NCBI GenBank assembly: GCA_002394965.1
Contig: DGVL01000095.1
Location: 1-35,133, forward strand
DNA: 35,133 nt
Source: Lachnospira sp. UBA4285
GTDB taxonomy: Bacteria > Bacillota > Clostridia > Lachnospirales > Lachnospiraceae
Direction: 5' to 3'
Shown piece by piece: positions 9,397-16,403 of the stretch. The position numbers and the translations under genes were made by a program. Positions within the stretch are counted from its first letter, which is position 1. Every line of letters begins with the position of its first letter. The notes under the pieces are model-generated. The model saw nothing but the letters and a program-made list of their open reading frames with translations, did no database searches and was not told the DNA's origin.

Positions 9397-9412
9397 TCAG
9401 CCTGTCTCCCAA

Positions 9413-9451
9413 CCTGTCCGGAGACCGGACAGGGTTCTGTCTGGTCTCCGG
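9413..9451 (-). promoter_or_regulatory. Two overlapping, mutually exclusive stem-loops between binding-protein and lyase genes
   Basis: The 70-base gap between the solute-binding-protein stop and the lyase start contains two inverted repeats that share bases. One pairs 9418-9432 with 9437-9451 (nine plus five base pairs around one mismatch, four-base loop). The other pairs 9413-9421 with 9425-9433 (nine perfect base pairs, three-base loop). Both cannot form together. The second ends three bases before the lyase ribosome binding site (GGGAG, complement at 9406-9410). No T-run follows, so it is not a standard terminator. Likely roles are stabilising the upstream transcript so that binding protein is made in excess, or controlling access to the lyase start. 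Confidence 0.65.
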
Positions 9452-9466
9452 AATATGGTCTTGCCT

Positions 9467-11146
9467 TCAGTTCTGCATATATTTGTCATATGCTTTCTGC
9501 ATCATCTGGATTGCCTTCTCAATGCCGAAGTCTTTCAGCTGCTGCTGATAGCTGTCCCACTCATCCAGCGACGTATTGCCAGAGATAAACTGCGCCTCCA
9601 TCTCGCTCACCAGTGTATTCACCTGTCCCATGATCTGCGCATATTCTTCCTGATCCTCCGCTGCGACGGATGTGGGCGGGAAGAAATGCTTGCCCATATC
9701 AGTCTTCATCGAAGTCTTCAGCGCTTTTTTCTGATTATCCTGCGCGTAATACTGCTCGATATAGCCTTCTTCCTGAACGCAGGTGCCGGATGTCGATGCC
9801 CTGCTGTAGCCGGCCAGAATGACCGAAACAGACTTTCCATCCGGATTGTTGAGTACAAAGTCGGTATATGTCGGCTTGCCGTCAACCATCTCGTAAGTCT
9901 TGCCCTCAATGCCGTAGTTATTGATCAGATCGCCTTCATCGGAGAACATCCAGTCCAGGAGCCACGCGGCCGCCTCTCTGTTCTTGCAGGACGTGGAGAT
10001 GGCAGCAGACGTTCCGGACTGATCGTATATGTCATTCATCTTGGAGAATTTGGCGTTCGTCCCCTTTGTCTTTGTCACAGGAACCGCGCACTGAATGTTA
10101 TCGGATGTGAAGCTTGGATCCTGCTCCTTCATGATCTTGCTGTAATCGCCCATGCCCTGTCCGAACGGAGCGTAAACGACGGCTGATTTTCCGGTTGTGA
10201 AGTATGTCTGATTGGATTTTTTATCGGCAACAAGATAGTCATTGTCGATCAGTCCCTCCGAATACATCTTGTTCATCCATGTGATGAAGTCTTTCCGGCT
10301 GTCTTCGATCAGGCCGTTTTTCACGACACCATCGTCAACATAGAAGTACCCCCAGTTGTCAAATCCCGGCGACCAGACATCCTTCATCCACTCTTTTCTC
10401 GTTGTGAACGGGACATCAAAGCCTGCATCCTTGTAGGCCTTCAGAACCGTCTCCCACTCGTCTGGTGTCTCGGGAGCCTCGAGCCCCAGTTCCTTGAGAA
10501 CATCCGCTCTGTAGATAAATCCGGAACTGAACTGCGTTTCATTCGGCGTCTTGGTACCGCGCAGGAATGGGAAGCAGTAATGTTCGCCATTTGAAGACTT
10601 GATCATCTTGTCTATATTCGGATTATCCGCCAGGAGTTTGGAGAGGTTCGGTGTTCCGCCTTTTTTCATGATATCGTCAAGGCTGATAATAACGCCGTCA
10701 TCAATGGCCGCGCCGGCGCCACCTGCATATTTCGTCCATGTGTACTCAATAATATCCGGGTAATCGCCCGACGCCGTCATCACAGCAAAGTCCTCATCTT
10801 CATGGCCCTGAGTCGGATGCTGGAACTCGATGTGAATCCCTGTCTTCTCTTCTACATACTGTGCCCACGGCGTGTCTCCCAGGTTCTGATACTCTGCCGA
10901 GACATTGCCATTGAGCTTGGTCCACCACGTAAGAGTCGTACCGGCATATGGCTTGCTGTTTGCTTCCGCTGTGGTTTGCGCCGCGCTCTGTGTCGTACTC
11001 CCTGCCGTCGTTGCCGCTTTTGATGCCGCAGCACTCGTCGTACCGGCAGTGCTTCCGCCTCCGCATCCTGCCAGCAGTGCGCCTGAGCAGGCTGCGGCCA
11101 GCGCGGCCGAAGCTGCCCTCTTCAGCGTTCTCTTACATCTTTTCAT
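9467..11146 (-). CDS. Extracellular sugar-binding lipoprotein of ABC transporter (LplA-like)
   Basis: Predicted 559-residue lipoprotein. A basic N-terminus and hydrophobic stretch lead to the lipobox LLAGC with the lipidated Cys28, followed by a Gly/Ser/Thr/Ala-rich tether to about residue 70 and then the mature family-1 solute-binding fold starting LTWWTKLNGNVSAEYQNLG (in part). The size fits LplA-type oligosaccharide receptors. The start at 11146 is preferred because AGGAGG lies eight bases upstream; the frame is open to 11164 but that ATG overlaps the ribosome binding site itself. It serves the LplB/LplC permeases although it is separated from them by about 6.5 kb of catabolic and regulatory genes. 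It is the second gene of the operon, 20 bases after the first dehydrogenase. Confidence 0.92.
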   Translation of the reverse strand: MKRCKRTLKRAASAALAAACSGALLAGCGGGSTAGTTSAAASKAATTAGSTTQSAAQTTAEANSKPYAGTTLTWWTKLNGNVSAEYQNLGDTPWAQYVEEKTGIHIEFQHPTQGHEDEDFAVMTASGDYPDIIEYTWTKYAGGAGAAIDDGVIISLDDIMKKGGTPNLSKLLADNPNIDKMIKSSNGEHYCFPFLRGTKTPNETQFSSGFIYRADVLKELGLEAPETPDEWETVLKAYKDAGFDVPFTTRKEWMKDVWSPGFDNWGYFYVDDGVVKNGLIEDSRKDFITWMNKMYSEGLIDNDYLVADKKSNQTYFTTGKSAVVYAPFGQGMGDYSKIMKEQDPSFTSDNIQCAVPVTKTKGTNAKFSKMNDIYDQSGTSAAISTSCKNREAAAWLLDWMFSDEGDLINNYGIEGKTYEMVDGKPTYTDFVLNNPDGKSVSVILAGYSRASTSGTCVQEEGYIEQYYAQDNQKKALKTSMKTDMGKHFFPPTSVAAEDQEEYAQIMGQVNTLVSEMEAQFISGNTSLDEWDSYQQQLKDFGIEKAIQMMQKAYDKYMQN

Positions 11147-11166
11147 ACATTCTTTCCTCCTCATTT

Positions 11167-12336
11167 TTAATTCCGCCAGCTGTCCGTCACGTCCGAAGGC
11201 ATCAGCTGATTGTCGTAACAGATTTGAAATATCTCCTTAAAGTTCCTGACTTCATGAAAAGTGTCCCCGTCTTCCGATACAACCTCCACTTGTCCTGACG
11301 GGATATCCGTCACCGCAAGACGCGCCAGTGCCTCGACCGCCTGAAGATGCGGAATCGCACACTGAACCGTGCAGACCGGCCGGCTCTGATCTCTCACCGC
11401 CTGGATCGCGTCATAAAATTTCTGGAGTCTGGCCCCTTTGTCGATCGTGCCATAGTTTATAATGCTTCCATCTTTTTTCTGGAAGACGTATTCGTTTATC
11501 GGTCCGTTGCCGAAATCATGCCCGAAATAGACCGTTCCTTCCGCAAAGGAATACTGTGCCTCCGGTCCGATCTTCTTTTCCCGGCATGGATGACCGGTAT
11601 AGTAAAAAAGTGGAATACCGGTATTCGTGACCGCCTTCACCGCAGCAATGTCAAAATTGTCCACGCACGGATTTCCGCGATACACTTCTCCCGTGACACT
11701 GCGCAGCGACGCGGCGCTGTCAGGCTGATCGCCCAGCAGAAATGTCATGATCTGGAACTGATGGGCGCACGCATTGTTAAACGGACTGTCATTGACCGCA
11801 CAGCCATGGACCGAGATCTTTCCGGCCCAGCCGTTCCGGTGATAGTATGCTTCTCCTCTCCGGCATGCGTGCAGACATTTCATGAGGAGCGGCTTTCCGA
11901 AGCGGCCTGCAAGAATATCCTTTTTCAGTGCCTGTACATCGCGGCTGTAGTCCAGCTGATATCCGACCGAGATGAATTTTCCGAACTGTTTTTCTTCTTC
12001 CTGCAGTCTTTCAGCCCCGCTAACCGATGTACAGACTGGTTTTTCGGTGAGCACATTCGAGCCGTGCCGGATGCAGTACTGGATCTGCTCATAGTGCAGA
12101 TGAATTGGCGTCGAGATAATCGCGAGGTCAGCCTGATGCTCTGCATAAAAAGCTTCGACAGACCTGTACACCGGAATTGACTGTTCCCGGATAATCGGAT
12201 ACAGCTCTTCAATCCCGTCTTTTACTTCGACGATCCCGGCAATGCAAACTCCTTCCGGGCGCACGTCACTGATCTCATGAATGTAGTTGGCGCCATACCC
12301 GCACACGCCGACCAGCAGGACCTGAATACTGCGCAT
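11167..12336 (-). CDS. Gfo/Idh/MocA-family oxidoreductase, first gene of the utilisation operon
   Basis: Predicted 389-residue NAD(P)-dependent sugar oxidoreductase. The N-terminal nucleotide-binding fold reads VLLVGVCGYGANY, with a cysteine where the commonest glycine-rich motif has a second glycine, followed by IISTPIHLHYEQ and the family motif LTEKPVC. The C-terminal domain has HGCAVNDSPFNNACAHQFQ, the place of the usual catalytic His segment. GGGGAGGA sits eight bases before the ATG. The 297-base gap upstream holds the operon promoter. The protein differs clearly from the other family member encoded at 5454-6575, so it is not a recent duplicate. The substrate is unknown; a role on the sugar released by the lyase is inferred from context. 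Confidence 0.88.
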   Translation of the reverse strand: MRSIQVLLVGVCGYGANYIHEISDVRPEGVCIAGIVEVKDGIEELYPIIREQSIPVYRSVEAFYAEHQADLAIISTPIHLHYEQIQYCIRHGSNVLTEKPVCTSVSGAERLQEEEKQFGKFISVGYQLDYSRDVQALKKDILAGRFGKPLLMKCLHACRRGEAYYHRNGWAGKISVHGCAVNDSPFNNACAHQFQIMTFLLGDQPDSAASLRSVTGEVYRGNPCVDNFDIAAVKAVTNTGIPLFYYTGHPCREKKIGPEAQYSFAEGTVYFGHDFGNGPINEYVFQKKDGSIINYGTIDKGARLQKFYDAIQAVRDQSRPVCTVQCAIPHLQAVEALARLAVTDIPSGQVEVVSEDGDTFHEVRNFKEIFQICYDNQLMPSDVTDSWRN

Positions 12337-12415
12337 TTAGAAATTCCTCCCCCCAATGCCGGATTCATTTCCATGAACGATTTCTGCAATTGATCATCAC
12401 GAATTGGATAATGAG

Positions 12416-12444
12416 AAAATACACCAGAATTTTTCGGCCGGCAA
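12416..12444 (-). promoter_or_regulatory. Candidate sigma-A promoter of the utilisation operon
   Basis: On the minus strand, TTGCCG (12439-12444) and TATTTT (12416-12421) are spaced by exactly 17 bases. Transcription would begin around 12408, giving a leader of about 70 bases before the first ATG at 12336. The -10 is only moderate, in keeping with an activator-dependent promoter. An alternative -35 (TTGACA at 12466-12471) has no acceptable -10 at normal spacing. The rest of the 12337-12634 gap holds two terminators and an inverted repeat, annotated separately. Confidence 0.4.
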
Positions 12445-12445
12445 T

Positions 12446-12460
12446 TGACAAGAATTGTCA
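12446..12460. promoter_or_regulatory. Perfect inverted repeat, candidate operator next to the operon promoter
   Basis: TGACAA-GAA-TTGTCA is a perfect six-base dyad with a three-base centre. It ends one base upstream of the candidate -35 box, the normal place for an activator or roadblock site. A second copy of the half-site TGACA lies immediately beside it on the minus strand (complement at 12465-12470 region), and a sequence similar to a catabolite-response element but with one extra base is at about 12464-12478. The cognate regulator could be the AraC-type protein encoded at 3034-5382 or a factor encoded elsewhere. Confidence 0.4.
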
Positions 12461-12524
12461 CCGGTGTCAATCGTTTCCAGCCAAATTTATTGCTGCAGCC
12501 CTCCGAAGATGGCCTCTTCTCTTT

Positions 12525-12545
12525 AAAAAAGCTCACCTTTTGAGC
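12525..12545 (-). terminator. Second intrinsic terminator-like hairpin downstream of transketolase
   Basis: On the minus strand GCTCA-AAAGG-TGAGC is followed by six T residues. The stem is only five base pairs. It lies about 36 bases past the stronger terminator at 12581-12609, so it may act as a back-up that insulates the inducible operon from transketolase read-through. Confidence 0.5.
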
Positions 12546-12580
12546 CGTAATCGCCGGTAAATATTGTCACGCCCGGCAAG

Positions 12581-12609
12581 AAAAAAACCGCCCGGTTTCC
12601 CGGACGGTT
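12581..12609 (-). terminator. Intrinsic terminator of the transketolase transcript
   Basis: On the minus strand AACCGTCCGG-GAAA-CCGGGCGGTT forms a ten-base-pair stem (one T-G wobble) with a stable GAAA loop, followed by a run of T residues. It starts 25 bases after the transketolase stop codon. Confidence 0.88.
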
Positions 12610-12634
12610 TGATTCAGATTCAATAACTGGCAGA

Positions 12635-14614
12635 TCAGAGTTCTTCCGCCGTCTTCACGACGTTTTCGACGGTGAAGCCGAAGTGCTCGAAAAGCTTATT
12701 CTGCGGCGCCGACATGCCGAAGGTCTTCATGCCGATCACAGCGCCGTCAAGGCCTGTGTAGCGCTCCCAGCCAAAGCAGGTGGCCGCCTCGATGGCGACT
12801 CTTCTGCGGACGGCCTTCGGGAGAACAGACTCCCGGTACTCTTCGGACTGCTCATCAAATACTTCCGTGCAGGGCATGGAAACCACGCGGGTCTTGCGGC
12901 CGTCTGCCGTGAGTTTTTCCTGTGCCTGAAGCGCGAGGCCGACTTCCGATCCCGTGGCAATCAGGATGATCTCCGGCGTACCCTCGCAGTCTTTCAGGAT
13001 ATATCCGCCCCTCATGGCGCCGGCAGCGACTCCTTCCTGAGAGAGCGCCTGCCGCGTCAGCACGAGAGCTGTCGGCGTGTGCTTCGAGGAGAGTGCCATA
13101 TACCAGGCCGCCTCGGTCTCAATGCGGGAGCACGGGCGGTACACATGGAAATTCGGAATCGAGCGCAGCATGGCAAGCTGTTCAACCGGCTCGTGCGTCG
13201 GTCCGTCTTCTCCCACGCCGATGGAGTCATGCGTCAGCACGTAGATCTGTGGGATGCGCATCAGGGCGGCGAGCCGCATCATCGGCTTCATGTAGTCACA
13301 GAACACGAAGAAAGTTCCGATATACGTGTGAAGACCGCCGTGCAGCAGCATGCCATTGGCAATGGCCCCCATTGCCATCTCGCGCACGCCGAAGTGCAGA
13401 TTCCTGCCCGCAGGATCGGCGGCGGAGAAGAATGGCTCTCCCTTCATGTCCGTCTTGGTCGATGGCGCCAGATCTGCGGACCCGCCGAACAGATTGGGTA
13501 TCTTGTCCTTCATGTACTGAATGATGGCGCCGGAAGACGCGCGGCTTGCCTCTGCCTTTTCAGCCGGCGCAAAGAAGCCTGCGTCATTTTTAAGCGCAGC
13601 AACAACATCGTCCGAATGGAACGCATCCCACTTCGCGGCCAGGTCCGGGAAGGCTGCCCGGTACGCCGCAAACATCTGCTTCCACTGCTCCTCATCCGCT
13701 CTCTTTGCGTCCGCGATGGCCTTGCAGTGATCATATACTTCCTGCGGCACATAAAACGGCTCTTTGCTGGGCCACTGCAGGAAGTCCTTCATCGCAAGGA
13801 TGTTGTCCTCGCCGAGCGGCGCGCCGTGGGCCGCTGCTGTGCCCTGCTTTGCCGGGCACCCGTAACCGATCTGTGTGTGGATGATCAGGAAGTACGGCGC
13901 GCTGTCATCTTTTGCAGCCGCCTCAAGAGCCCGTCCTATCGCCTCCAGATCATTGCCGTCCTCAACGGTGAGTGTCTTGAAGCCGAATGCCTGTACCCGC
14001 TTTTCCACATCTTCGGTGAAGGCCAGATCGGTTCCGCCCTCGATGGAGATGTGGTTGCGGTCATACAGAACGGTGAGTTTACTCAGGTTCCACGTTCCGG
14101 CAAGGGAGAGCGCCTCCGAAGAGATGCCTTCCATCAGATCACCGTCGCCGCATTCCACATACGTCCTGTGGTCCACGACCGGATAACCCGGGCGGTTGAA
14201 GATCGCCGCAAGGTGTTTCTCAGCGGCCGCCATGCCGACTGCCATTCCGATGCCGGCTCCCAGCGGACCCGTTGTGGCCTCCACGCCGGCTGTATGGCCG
14301 TACTCCGGATGGCCGGGTGTTTTGCTCCCGAACTGCCTGAACTGCATCAGGTCACCACGGGTGAGTCCGTAGCCGAAAAGGTGCAGCAGAGAGTACAACA
14401 ACATCGATCCGTGGCCGCCGGAAAGAATGAAACGATCCCGGTTGTCCCAGCCCGGGTCCTGACTGTTAAAACGCATGTGGTGCGCCCACAGTTCATAGCA
14501 GGCCGGAGCCATGCCAAGCGGAAGCCCAGGATGGCCTGACTTTGCCTTTTCAATTGCGTCCGCAGAAAGAACGCGGATCGCATTCACCGACAGCTCGTCA
14601 CTCTTGTTGTTCAT
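12635..14614 (-). CDS. tkt: Transketolase
   Basis: Predicted 659-residue thiamine-diphosphate enzyme that moves two-carbon units between ketose and aldose phosphates in the non-oxidative pentose phosphate pathway. Landmarks are SGHPGLPLGMAPACYELW near residue 26, the ThDP-binding GDGDLMEG near 156, TQIGYG, the pyrimidine-domain FGVREMAMGAIANGM and EDGPTHEPVEQLAMLRSIP, and TGSEVGLAL in the C-terminal domain. The length is normal for a single-chain bacterial transketolase. AGAGGAAAAG precedes the ATG. The gene starts 9 bases after the stop of the GGDEF-like gene and ends at a strong terminator, so the two are probably co-transcribed. Confidence 0.97.
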   Translation of the reverse strand: MNNKSDELSVNAIRVLSADAIEKAKSGHPGLPLGMAPACYELWAHHMRFNSQDPGWDNRDRFILSGGHGSMLLYSLLHLFGYGLTRGDLMQFRQFGSKTPGHPEYGHTAGVEATTGPLGAGIGMAVGMAAAEKHLAAIFNRPGYPVVDHRTYVECGDGDLMEGISSEALSLAGTWNLSKLTVLYDRNHISIEGGTDLAFTEDVEKRVQAFGFKTLTVEDGNDLEAIGRALEAAAKDDSAPYFLIIHTQIGYGCPAKQGTAAAHGAPLGEDNILAMKDFLQWPSKEPFYVPQEVYDHCKAIADAKRADEEQWKQMFAAYRAAFPDLAAKWDAFHSDDVVAALKNDAGFFAPAEKAEASRASSGAIIQYMKDKIPNLFGGSADLAPSTKTDMKGEPFFSAADPAGRNLHFGVREMAMGAIANGMLLHGGLHTYIGTFFVFCDYMKPMMRLAALMRIPQIYVLTHDSIGVGEDGPTHEPVEQLAMLRSIPNFHVYRPCSRIETEAAWYMALSSKHTPTALVLTRQALSQEGVAAGAMRGGYILKDCEGTPEIILIATGSEVGLALQAQEKLTADGRKTRVVSMPCTEVFDEQSEEYRESVLPKAVRRRVAIEAATCFGWERYTGLDGAVIGMKTFGMSAPQNKLFEHFGFTVENVVKTAEEL

Positions 14615-14623
14615 CTTTTCCTC

Positions 14624-15937
14624 TCATTTCAGTTGATTTTCAACAGCTTCCCGCACCATGCGGCCCTGCCGGCACCACTTGAAGCGGATCTCCAGCGGAA
14701 CGCGGCCGTTCATGGCCAGCGACTCCTCCACCCGCTCAACCAGCGCTTTGAAAGAGACCTTGTCAATCCCCGGCAGAATCACCAGGAAATTCCCGCCGTC
14801 CACCCGGTAGATGGATTCCGTCGGGAAGTACATCCGGAGGAATTCGGCGCAGTGCATAATACAGGCGTCTCCGGCCTTAAGACCTTTTTCCCGGTTGATC
14901 TTCCCCAGGCCATCGATATCGCCCTGAACCACGCCGGCGCATTCATTGCTTTTCTCCAGCTTGTCCAGGATCTCCGGCAGGGACTGCCGGTTCTTAAGAG
15001 ACGTCAGCGGATCATGCCGCGACATGAAGAACAGCCGCTGCCGCATATTCTCCGTCTTGACAGCCGCAGCGACCGTCGCCCCGATCAGGCGCAGAAGGTT
15101 CTTTGCGCGGCTCGCTCTTGCGGCATCGAAGTTGACGGCTGCCAGGAAACCCATCAGGCGGCTGCTGTCGTACAGGGGCACGGCGATATAGCTGTGCACA
15201 TTCAGGCTGCTCAGAATTCGTCTCTCCTGCGGGTGCAGCGAGACATTCTCGCTCAGACTCCTGACCATGATGAGGCCGTCCTTCGTGACCGGTCCGACCA
15301 TACCGACAAAGGACTGCATGGGCAGCTTTTCGCAGATGCCCAGCGGCTTTACATCCCCTTTTGCCTTTTCAAACGAAATCCACACGGTCTGGGAATCCGT
15401 CTCAATGAGCAGGCACCGGTCCGCCTCCAGCCTTCCGATCAGAATAGAGAACACAGCCTCCAGCGCCTCGCGGATGTGAAGACTGCCGTTCATCAGGTTT
15501 GAGCAGGTCAGGCTCAGGTTCACTGTGCTGAGGCTGTCGTCATCATCCTCCTCGCCGGATCCTGTCTTTCCGCCGTCGTCCGTCATCCGGAAGATGACCA
15601 GGCAGCGCCCTGACTCGTCCGCCTGCTGAAGCCGCACCTCAAACCACTGCCCGTCGTCTCCGTAGCGGATCACGCGGTGCAGCTGTGTTCCCAGAAAAGC
15701 CGCATCGTAAAAATCTTTCTGCCAGTCCGTCTGCATGGACCGCATCAGCGGCTGCATCGATCCTCCCGCCGGGATCACCGCGAATCCGAACACCTCCATC
15801 ATGCTGCGGCACTCCGGGCTGATGTAATCCACGATCAGATCCGAAGCCAGGCCGGCCTTTCCCGGTATGACCTTCAGCAGCATATAGGCGGTGTTCTTCA
15901 GCTTGTCCGGCGTCATTTCATCTGATATCGGCCACAT
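14624..15937 (-). CDS. PAS/GAF sensor protein with degenerate GGDEF domain
   Basis: Predicted 437-residue soluble protein. Residues about 20-118 look PAS-like (YISPECRSMMEVFG, WFEVRL), a linker of acidic residues (EEDDDD, 129-134) follows, then a GAF-like domain at about 145-295, and a GGDEF-fold domain from the signature HDPLTSLKNR at 308-317 to the end. The metal-binding GDIDGLGKIN (Asp340, Asp342) is kept, but the signature loop reads RVDGGNF (Asp380-Phe384) where active cyclases have GGDEF, and no RxxD inhibitory site is visible. It is therefore probably not an active diguanylate cyclase and may bind a nucleotide as a sensor. No transmembrane helix is seen. A GGAGG lies nine bases before the ATG. 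It sits between thioredoxin and transketolase genes. Confidence 0.82.
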   Translation of the reverse strand: MWPISDEMTPDKLKNTAYMLLKVIPGKAGLASDLIVDYISPECRSMMEVFGFAVIPAGGSMQPLMRSMQTDWQKDFYDAAFLGTQLHRVIRYGDDGQWFEVRLQQADESGRCLVIFRMTDDGGKTGSGEEDDDDSLSTVNLSLTCSNLMNGSLHIREALEAVFSILIGRLEADRCLLIETDSQTVWISFEKAKGDVKPLGICEKLPMQSFVGMVGPVTKDGLIMVRSLSENVSLHPQERRILSSLNVHSYIAVPLYDSSRLMGFLAAVNFDAARASRAKNLLRLIGATVAAAVKTENMRQRLFFMSRHDPLTSLKNRQSLPEILDKLEKSNECAGVVQGDIDGLGKINREKGLKAGDACIMHCAEFLRMYFPTESIYRVDGGNFLVILPGIDKVSFKALVERVEESLAMNGRVPLEIRFKWCRQGRMVREAVENQLK

Positions 15938-15996
15938 AGAAAGTCGCCTCCGTTTCTAATATCCGATGAATCCGATAGCTGAGCCGCTCGCTCGTC

Positions 15997-16305
15997 TCAG
16001 GCAAGCATCTCGTCGATCCGGGATCTCGGCACCAGTCCTACAGACTGCTTTGCCGGCGCGCCGTTTTTAAACACAATGAGCGTCGGAATCGAAGAAACCC
16101 CGTACTGTTCCGCCAGATTCGGATTTTCATCCACATCAACCTTGACAACCTTGATATCACTTCTCTCTTCGGCAAGAGCCGCCACGGTCGGCGCCAGCAT
16201 CTTGCACGGTCCGCACCATGTCGCCCAGAAGTCCACCAGTACCGGCTTGTCAGCCTCCAGGACTTCTTTCTTGAAGTTCTCTTCTGTTCCGATGATTTCT
16301 GCCAT
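15997..16305 (-). CDS. trxA: Thioredoxin
   Basis: Predicted 102-residue cytoplasmic disulfide reductase. The classical active site WATWCGPCKMLAP is at residues 27-39, with the buried acidic residue in LVDFWA and the cis-proline loop SIPTL near residue 74. The length and sequence are typical of TrxA. AAAGGAGA lies upstream of the ATG and a candidate promoter is about 60 bases upstream. The next gene downstream starts 59 bases after the stop with no clear terminator between. Confidence 0.97.
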   Translation of the reverse strand: MAEIIGTEENFKKEVLEADKPVLVDFWATWCGPCKMLAPTVAALAEERSDIKVVKVDVDENPNLAEQYGVSSIPTLIVFKNGAPAKQSVGLVPRSRIDEMLA

Positions 16306-16361
16306 GTCGCTCTCCTTTGGTATGCTGAATGCAATAAAGCGGTTTATTCGTATTTATATTT

Positions 16362-16390
16362 AGAATATCGAAAACACTCCGAAAATTCAA
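16362..16390 (-). promoter_or_regulatory. Candidate sigma-A promoter for thioredoxin
   Basis: On the minus strand TTGAAT (16385-16390) and TATTCT (16362-16367) are separated by 17 bases in the 98-base gap between the LCP gene and trxA. The surroundings are AT-rich compared with neighbouring coding DNA. Confidence 0.45.
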
Positions 16391-16403
16391 CCGTCATACC
16401 GCC

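Noticed and set aside
12464..12479. Catabolite-response-element-like sequence upstream of the operon
   Set aside because: It needs one extra base between the two halves compared with the consensus; kept only as a note with the operator.
12683..14539. Open frame of 618 codons on the plus strand, antisense to transketolase
   Set aside because: It mirrors a highly conserved gene, shows no recognisable domain and has no ribosome binding site; it is a by-product of GC-rich codon use in the real gene.
15938..15996. Weak inverted repeat after trxA as terminator
   Set aside because: Short stem and no T-run; read-through into the GGDEF-like gene remains possible.
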